This document shows, in pieces, positions 57,239 to 64,000 of a DNA stretch of 64,000 bases (positions are counted from its first letter, which is position 1; each line of letters opens with the position of its first letter). This DNA comes from Siphonodentalium dalli (Eukaryota; Mollusca; Scaphopoda; Gadilida; Siphonodentaliidae). Under the pieces are notes generated by a model. It was not told where the DNA came from, ran no database searches, and saw only the letters and a program-made list of their open reading frames with translations. Both the position numbers and the translations under genes were made by a program. The DNA is taken from the NCBI GenBank assembly GCA_032622095.1, contig CP136064.1:258333863-258397862 (forward strand), written 5' to 3'.

Positions 57239-58570
57239 TATTCATTTTGGACTTTATATACATAAGTTTTTAACACACAATTATCGTTACTAGCAGCCGA
57301 AAGTATTTGTTGTTTGTGTAATCTATATTCAGTTCATCGTCATGCATACCGTGCATGGAATAATAGAAGAGAAATCGTAAAATATAGCACATTTCCAGTT
57401 TCTGATGCTCGCAGTTCGTTAATTTTTCACGGGGCAATGGATATGCCACATAATGACATATGATTGAGAATATTACACTTTTATTTAATATGCTGATTAT
57501 CCCATATAATTGCCACTGGATTAAAAACACTATAAATACAGTTTTTAAGCAATGTCGTACCGTGCGTCGCACATTTTGGAGTCTGAGGCAAGCAACAAAA
57601 CCACATACCCGAATAGTGTGTATGTTTGGGAATAATTTAATTTACTGATTTATCGGTTATGGTGTCAACGTATACCACATTACAACAAAATATCGGTAAG
57701 CTCCTCCCACAGCCAACCAATTGGAGCAGAGAATAAAATCTCACAACCTAATCCTCGATGATTGACAGTTGATGCCGATCTGATAGGACGAGATGCAAGA
57801 ATAATTGTTTTAATAATTGCCAACAGAGTTCCAATAAAATCTGCGTTATGGTTCACAGATAATGTGGTTAGTCATAATGACCACGAAGTCGAGATTACTA
57901 GTATGTACGAACAATTATATTATTATATTTCCTTTAATTAAAAATACTAACCTTCGTATATTACTACATAAAATACTTGTTTTACATTGAATAAAAGACA
58001 AAGATACAAACAAGAAATCTAACCCCGGTGTAGTGGCCATTCGGCCGCGGTGTACTTGCCGTTCGGTAACAAACTCTGACACCGCGGCCGAACGGCAGCT
58101 ACACCACAGTGGCAGTGGACACTTGTTTTGTCCAGCGGGGTATATGTATATAGCTCTCCTTCACCAGATTGATGACGACACACACACACAGGGAATAGCA
58201 CTTAGAGAATACAGCACCAGCAGTTATGAGTTAAAGCACGAGAGACATTAATCTACGGATTAATATTACGACGCCAACAACAACCAATAACGAAGAACAA
58301 GAATTATTGTACACTGACATGTGTTGACAGACAGAATCACGAGTGATGTACGTGAAATGTCGGTTGGTGTTAATTTGTTTACACACTGTCACTATTACAC
58401 TAACTTACTAAGTAAGTCACCTATTTTCGACGTGACTTACTCGTTTTCCTCGAAAACTGACACAACTTGCATGCAGCAAAGGAACGAAAATACAGTATGC
58501 TGTCTTTGATAATATAGTGTGGTCTGATATATCCACGTTGAAATAAATCACGCAAAATTAAAGATCTTGA
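57239..58570. other. Upstream region of POLRMT, no recognised gene
   Basis: 5' flank of POLRMT exon 1 on the minus strand; it should hold the promoter and 5' UTR. A CCAAT-type box occurs in both orientations near 57715-57725 (CCAACCAATTGG), about 480 bp from the start codon, with no clear TATA box. At 58026-58105 there is an imperfect inverted repeat around GTGTAGTGGCC and GGCCGAACGGC. The short frames here show no homology I recognise. Confidence 0.35.
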
Positions 58571-59971
58571 CATAATTTCTAACGTCCTTCATTGCACGTT
58601 TTTCATTCTGGAATTATTTCGTACTGCCTTAAGTCGTACCTGGCCGTTGCTGGGCTCTTGTAAATTGCAATTTGAAAGCCGCTGACTGAAAAACCTATTC
58701 TCAAATCGATTGACGTAATGCAATATGTACATACAAGAGCACTTTGGACTCACATTTGTCGCAGAACACATTGTTCTTCGACCATATAAGATTCCATTGC
58801 CTGTGGAATAGGGACCATTTCGTATCCAAATTCCCATTTTGTGATTATCTCCTATAAAACAGGAAGTGGAATGTTTTCCGCGAATTTTTAAATGCGTTTG
58901 CAAAGTAAAGAAACTATATAAATTATAATAGATTAATTCCGGACCCTGTCTTCTTTTGGTCTATCGGAAAACGTTTAAAGACCTTTCTATCAAAAGTTTA
59001 TGTAAAACTTCGCAGAAAGACGGTACCATGTCAGTGATATCACAAAATTGACAGAAAAAAAAAAAAAATTCTGCCACTGCCAGTTTCAACTCCAACTTCC
59101 AAGCTGGTGAGTTGTTAGTCCAAAATTGACTGTACAAGTTATAGTGTACTACATGTAGGCCTAATGGCAATGCGTCCCCTATCTTTTCCAAAAATGAGAC
59201 ATTTAACGAGCCTTTTTCTCAATCCGGCGAACGAGTCGCAAAGTATTGCGACCATTATTCAGGTCTGTTCGATCGAGTTCTGGGCATATTTTCACCTTGA
59301 TACTGCGCGGTTAGTTCAGTCATGAATGTAGTACGTAAACAGCAATCTGCAAAAGCGGTCATGTTGACCTACTGCATCATGCATGCACGCCATGGTATGC
59401 CAGAAACTTGATCTAACAGACCAGAAAAATGGCCGACCTGCTTCACAAGTCGTTCGCCTGATCAAGAAAAAGGCTCGTTAAATGTCTCTTTTTTTGAAAA
59501 GGAAGGTAAATGGTACACATATTCTCGAAATAAGTGTCCCTTTTTACGCGGTTCTCAGCCGTTAAAACGCAGTCGTATTAAACGTCTTGAAACACAACAA
59601 TGTCAACATGTTCGTGGCGTTGATAACACATTGAATGTACGTTAGGACCGCGTTGAGGTTTAACGCGCACCGCATTGAAGTTTAATATGGACCGCGATGA
59701 AGTTTAACGTGTTGCTCGGGAGTCAACGAGATCGCTTAATGTCAGTGCTGAATTGCTTTAGCCTATTTTGTATTATCTTTTAATTTTGTTTTATTTACAT
59801 TCACATTTGAATAATTCAGTGTTACATGTATTTCCAACTCCTGGTCTCCATTCGGACGCCGTTTAAAATACCAAAGACGACAAACTAAATAAGCCCTTTA
59901 CAGTCCTCCTCAGTAAGCGGGCGCTATTGCGCTCGCTCCCGCATTTTCGATTTTCCTGGCATGATGTATCG
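58571..59971. other. Intergenic DNA with a small inverted repeat
   Basis: No gene recognised. About 55-bp arms at 59186-59241 and 59441-59504 are inverted copies (shared core GAGACATTTAACGAGCC), a small foldback or MITE of about 320 bp. GC-richer text with GCGTT motifs runs through 59560-59720. A frame at 58589-58903 has a plausible donor but fits no POLRMT phase. Confidence 0.45.
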
Positions 59972-61600
59972 GGGACACACTAATAGTTGTAGTCCGAGCC
60001 CGAGCCCGAGTCCAGTAAAATGTGTAGTTGGGATTTTCAATTTCGTTTATTGTCGTTAATATGATTCCAATAGTGATGAATTTTGGTTTGTGGTAAGTTA
60101 TGCCAATTACAAATTAAAAAAAAAAAAAAGATAATTTGTAAGTCTTATATTTCAACTTTTATCGACTTTTTTCGTTCTCCAGCACACTAAAAGTTGTAGT
60201 TGGAATCAGCCGAGCCGGCCGCCGAGTCGCTAATTAGCTGTTAATTGCTATTGTTAGGCGGCTGATTTGATTAAGTCAGTGGTGGGTCACATGAAGATCA
60301 AAGGGCAAGTAGCGGGGAATAAAAACAAACAATGACTTTTTATTAAGCAATATATGAAGGTTTAGCAATTTTAAAGATTACTCTTTAGGAGAAAGTGTGT
60401 GGCCCTGAAAAGGGCCGTTTTTTTATCTTGACTTCCATCTTCTTCGCCGCGAACTGCACCTGAATTATAAACTTGAAAAACATTAATAACACCTGAAATA
60501 AAACGTGATATTAGTACATTATTAATATATTATTTACATATTAATGACACTATAATAATCCGACTGATGTCTACCTCGTTTTCCGATACGTTTACCAAGG
60601 AGCTACACGTTCAGCGTGCGTCACTAATGATGACTGGCCTCAAGGTGAGTTAGGCATCAGTAGAATTATAATATATATCAACATTTAAATAATCATGATT
60701 AGAATCCTACTTATGTCCTCGTTTTCCGATACCAAGGAACTCCACGTTCAGCGTGTGCCACTAACGGTGACTGATCCCAAGGTTAGTTGGGTATAAGTAG
60801 GATTCATCATGTATAGCAATAAACCTAATTTATAATTTTGATCAAACTGAACAACTGTTGCATATATAACTCTGGGGTTCACCTGTACACATATGGTGTA
60901 CCCATGTCTCACAATCCTCCTTAGAGCATTCGACCATGTCATCAAATAAAGTTGGCAAACGGCATTTAAATCACAATCTAGTTCCAATTCATACGTTAAT
61001 ACATGCTTCTTACTGAGTTTCATTTGCTTCTTCCTTGAAGGAAATGTGGAGAAGCATTTCTGTTTCAAACAATCTAAAAGGTGTTGGCGTAATTTAACAT
61101 TTATAAAAGAAGTGTTACCGGTACCAGTTTTCTGGGTGTACAAAATTCGACAAAAAACGCTAAAGAGAATATACCACACATTCCTGTGTGTGATATGATC
61201 TCACGTGTAACAACAAGTAACTGTATAAACAATACTTTGATTATATTTCACTATAAGTTGCAAACACTCTTGTCTTAACTCATAAATCCATTTATTTAAG
61301 CCGCCAACATATTCCTAACAATAGCGATTAACAGCTAATTAGCGACTCGGCGACCGGCTCGGCTGATTCCAACTACAACTTTTAGTGTGCTGGAGAATGA
61401 AAAAAGTCGATAAAAGTTGAAATATAAGACTTACAAATTATCTTTTTAGTTTTTTTTATTTGTAATTGGCATAACTTACCACAAACCAAAATTCATCACT
61501 ATTGGAATTATATTAACGACAATAAACGAAATTGAAAATCCCAACTACACATTTTACTGGGCTCGGGCTCGGGCTCGGACTACAACTATTAGTGTGTCCC
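59972..61600. mobile_element. Long-TIR DNA element with 8-bp TSD
   Basis: 1629 bp flanked by ATGTATCG on both sides (59964-59971 and 61601-61608). Terminal inverted repeats of about 295 bp begin GGGACACACTAATAGTTGTA and include an (AGCCCG)n-like tract, GTTATGCCAATTAC and CGACTCGGC. The interior holds a frameshifted PHD-finger gene remnant on the minus strand and two similar 90-bp segments at 60565-60660 and 60712-60800. No transposase domain recognised. Superfamily uncertain: 8-bp duplications occur in hAT, P and Merlin types. Confidence 0.85.
60860..61179 (-). pseudogene. PHD-finger protein remnant, one frameshift
   Basis: The minus-strand frame from 61179 reads NTSFINVKLRQHLLDCLKQK, CFSTFPSRKKQMKLSKKHVL and TYELELDCDLN. 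After a one-base shift near 60964 the frame becomes CRLPTLFDDMVECSKEDCET, WVHHMCTGEPQSYICNSCSV and a stop, with PHD spacing (C-x..C, CSKEDC, WVHHMC, CNSC). From memory, animal transposon genes often join a Ulp1-like C48 peptidase to a segment of this kind (Arg-x-His-Leu...Pro-Phe-Pro-Ser) followed by a PHD finger. Only the end of such a gene would be present here. Confidence 0.6.
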
Positions 61601-61639
61601 ATGTATCGCTCCCGTCTTTTTTCATAGTGGAAACCGGCG

Positions 61640-61996
61640 CTTTAGTGTGAATTTCTGGCCGGAATGTATTCTCACCGGAAACTGTGGCAAACCATATCGA
61701 ACGCACTCACATTTTGTAAATAAAATAAATAATCATGGTTTCCTGTCAACGTTCCTATCATGGACGTTTAAAATATCTTTTGGTTTATATGAGAATGAGT
61801 ACAGGGATGGCAAAGCATTCGTCATGAAAGCTTATTGTAAAACATGCACCAAGCATTCTGACCGCGTTCGGAAAAAAACTTACCGGTAAAGCCTTAAAGC
61901 AGTTTGACGAAATGGCAGCCAGTTTGTCTTTTATTTCCAAATGGACTCTGGAGCGGCACTTAAACACAAAAAGCCACCTGAGTGCTGTGTATTTCT
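61640..61996 (+). pseudogene. Transposon-type zinc-finger fragment, frameshifted
   Basis: The plus frame 61647-61889 reads SWTFKISFGLYENEYRDGKA, FVMKAYCKTCTKHSDRVRKK and stops. Removing one A from the A7 run at about 61871-61877 continues LTGKALKQFDEMAASLSFIS, KWTLERHLNTKSHLSAVYF to a stop near 61997. The pattern Cys-x2-Cys...His-x4/5-His resembles BED/C2H2-type fingers of transposase-derived proteins. The family is uncertain. Confidence 0.45.
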
Positions 61997-62224
61997 AGCA
62001 ACTTGATGCCGAAAATAGTACAACAACTGGTGCTAGTATTGTTTTCATAGATTTATTTTAATTGAATTATTTATTAACAAAATTCCACGGACCCTAATTG
62101 ACTTGACATTTATTGTAATAAGACCCCAGGGAATAATAATTTAAGTCAACATAAACACAAAGTAGAAACAATAACATGTACATTGTAAATTAAAATGTTG
62201 AAGTTGTTGGTCGCTGTTTTTTTC

Positions 62225-62311
62225 TTTTGTGTCATGAATAGTGCCGACCATTTCTTGAAAAAGGCGGGCCGCCTTTTTCAAGAAATGGTCGGCACTATTC
62301 ATGACACAAAA
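62225..62311. repeat. 87-bp perfect palindrome
   Basis: Arms of 43 bp (TTTTGTGTCATGAATAGTGC, CGACCATTTCTTGAAAAAGG) around a single central G at 62268. No flanking duplication was examined closely; it could be a foldback MITE or an assembly inversion. Confidence 0.92.
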
Positions 62312-63768
62312 GAGCCGGCGGTGCTCAGTTGTGATGGATCTGCCATGTATTCATTGTAGTAGGACTGTACGTATCAGTAGAGAGGTCTTTGTGTATCTGG
62401 ATGATACTAGTAATTCTTGTTCCAAGTCGCCGGCGGTAGTCAGCGTTGCTGAAACCTGTCTTACATAGTCGGTGCTGCCATTGTTTGCAATTTACAGGAC
62501 TTGACTTAGTCTTAGGCAAGCGGAAAAATGAGTACTCTGAACGATAAATATCGCCAGGCCTATTTTGTATATTGTCCGTAAAAATGAACCCGACATCGCG
62601 AACCGTGACCACATGCATCGTGGTGTAACCGCGGTACGAGATGTGTTGAAGCAGTAATAACTTGTAACCTTACCGCGGTGTTGGGGGTTACCGCAGTATA
62701 ATACCACAGTATTACCAGGGTGACACCATGTTAGAGGTAGTCAATTACTTTAAGTATAGCTGTATCTCAAAACATCTACGCACTAGATTTCTGAACAAAC
62801 TCATCGATATACTCTGGTGTGCCAAATAAAAAACATAAAAATCCACCCTGCACAGTGAGTGCTTATACCGGTCTGCATGTTTTGAAAAAAATGATGTCTG
62901 TTCTAAATTTGATTAACAAATGCTATATACAAATAGTTTAATTACAAGAAAATGTTGAATTTTCATTTGAGATGTGGCGCACACAGACCTGTATATCAAC
63001 AACAATGGTCATGTTTTCCCGTGCATGTAATAATTTCAAGCATGTCAATGCAAAAACTTGTTTTATACTCAAGTCTACAAAAATAATTGTTCAAGGTATT
63101 AAATATTGAAAAATTTTCATCTTCCACATGATGTCAACTTTTCTGTGAGAATTGATATGTTTCAACCACACGCTTCTATTTCGCCCTGCACTATTATTAA
63201 ATCTTTCAGGAATTTCCACCCTGCATTTTATTCCACCCTGCACATCTATTTGGCACACATGAGTAGAGCTGATAAAACATGTTTTGTTTCTTATATTTTT
63301 CAGTAAATTTTAGATTGATTAAAATCTGCGGTCATGCAAAAATTTCACCTCTAGATCATGGGAGGAAAATTTAGAGCTGTCGTTGCTCTGCAACTTTTAC
63401 TGTACTACATAATTTTGATGATTAAAATGAAGAGAAGTGCGTGTAGTTAAAATAATTTCCAGTTAAGATAACGCATTACACATTTTCTGGACAGTTGTGC
63501 ATTTAATATTTCGATTCCGACAAATGGCATAGTAAGTGTTCTGGTCCCGCACACGTGTTCGAAGTCGTATTTTTTTAATGCCTTCAATGCGTCTTTCTGG
63601 AAAATACACCTACATGTATATTGTTTGTAGAAAGGTATTTCAGGTATTTATCGACCTATTTTGATGCCGGAAAAAAATAAAAAGCTAATATTATTACATG
63701 TACCGGTAGGTGTATGTTGGAGCACAAATTGCAATGTGGCTTTAATTGTGCTTAATCTTCATTTTCAG
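62312..63768. other. Upstream flank of TRAIP, no recognised gene
   Basis: Contains two similar segments with CCACCCTGCAC words (62840-62865, 63178-63245) and AC/GCGG-rich stretches at 62625-62705 (GTAACCTTACCGCGG and GGTTACCGCAGT inverted). It presumably includes the TRAIP promoter and first exon, but I cannot place them. Confidence 0.35.
63761..63768 (+). promoter_or_regulatory. Splice acceptor before the TRAIP start codon
   Basis: Pyrimidine-rich run ending TTTTCAG directly before GTTTGTGATCAG and the ATG 23 bases on. It suggests that transcription starts upstream with a non-coding first exon, but it could be coincidental. Confidence 0.45.
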
Positions 63769-63791
63769 GTTTGTGATCAGAGACGTTCGAG

Positions 63792-64000
63792 ATGAAAGCA
63801 CAGTGCTGTATTTGTGCGGATCTGTTCTGTAGTGACGGAAATATGACTATATCCGCTATCAGCTGTGGTCACACCTTCCACCAAGAATGTTTAATGAGGT
63901 GGCTTGATACCGCTAGCACATGTCCCAGATGCCGACTAACTGTGAATCGTAAAAACATCATACAGAAATTATACTTCGATGGCGGTGATGATGCTGGAGA
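63792..64000 (+). CDS. TRAIP: TRAIP-like RING E3 ubiquitin ligase, N-terminus
   Basis: TRAIP (RNF206) is a nuclear RING E3 ubiquitin ligase that acts at stalled replication forks and interstrand crosslinks, ubiquitinating the CMG helicase. The 69 codons visible start with MKAQCCICADLF and form a C3H2C3 RING: Cys5, Cys8, Cys25, His27, His30, Cys33, Cys44 and Cys47. SCGHTFHQECLMRW and TCPRCR are typical. The segment after the RING, NIIQKLYFD, matches the human TIINKLFFD that follows the RING in TRAIP, which separates it from other RING proteins. A good acceptor (CATTTTCAG, exon start 63769) lies 23 bases before the ATG, so an upstream 5' UTR exon is likely. The coding frame runs off the right edge; the coiled coil and PIP box are outside. 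It is divergent from POLRMT. Confidence 0.88.
   Translation, partial: MKAQCCICADLFCSDGNMTISAISCGHTFHQECLMRWLDTASTCPRCRLTVNRKNIIQKLYFDGGDDAG

Noticed and set aside
57270-57572. 100-codon minus-strand frame just upstream of POLRMT
   Set aside because: No homology, AT-driven composition, and no splice connection to exon 2.
58589-58903. Minus-strand 104-codon frame with a GTGAGT donor, as a POLRMT first exon
   Set aside because: Its frames either give the wrong phase into exon 2 or lack an ATG. The 57193-57238 exon fits.
61871-61878. Programmed -1 frameshift at the A7C run
   Set aside because: Restoring the frame needs loss of one A (a +1 move), and the reading frame does not match a slippery X XXY YYZ heptamer.

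Overview
This is eukaryotic nuclear DNA from an invertebrate animal, most likely a lophotrochozoan and probably a bivalve mollusc. The evidence is AT-rich intron sequence with GT-AG splice sites, two metazoan genes, and dense mobile-element and tandem-repeat content. The mollusc assignment rests on repeat types I remember from bivalve genomes (modules ending in GGAC-rich DNA plus a CCATGGCAATAGCTCA tail or a GTATACCCCC...GGGGGTATAATAA hairpin). It is an inference, not a search result.

The minus strand from about 57.2 kb down to 2.2 kb is occupied by one gene, POLRMT, the single-subunit mitochondrial RNA polymerase. I reconstructed 21 coding exons by matching conserved segments and splice sites. 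Intron phases agree at every junction, and the exons sum to 3165 nt (1055 codons) with no internal stop. The exons encode the N-terminal targeting region, a long lysine/serine-rich linker, the PPR-like region, the N-terminal domain and the start of the polymerase core. The catalytic palm and fingers exons lie beyond position 1. On the plus strand, 6.5 kb upstream of the POLRMT start, the RING exon of TRAIP (E3 ubiquitin ligase) begins at 63792 and runs off the right edge. The two genes are divergent.

Most of the remaining DNA is repeats inside POLRMT introns: a roughly 2 kb interspersed repeat (two diverged copies, 0.06-2.2 and 18.5-20.4 kb); a 51-bp minisatellite (4.65-6.4 kb); at least a dozen copies of a hAT-like MITE with 8-bp target duplications; TTAA-flanked piggyBac-like MITEs; TA-flanked palindromic MITEs; a recurring hairpin module found inside several unrelated MITEs; a 164-bp satellite array (8.25-11.85 kb); a 4.7 kb foldback element carrying a decayed gene with PIN/FEN-like and cysteine-rich motifs (21.0-25.7 kb); and 26-, 38- and 47-bp minisatellites. 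Between the two genes sits a 1.63 kb long-TIR element (59972-61600) with an 8-bp target duplication and a frameshifted PHD finger, followed by a zinc-finger transposon relic and an 87-bp palindrome.

There is no operon, tRNA, rRNA or CRISPR signal. The most noteworthy items are the foldback and long-TIR elements, the shared hairpin module, the tandem and inverted duplications of POLRMT exon edges, and a Gly-to-Ser change in the polymerase DxRGR motif.
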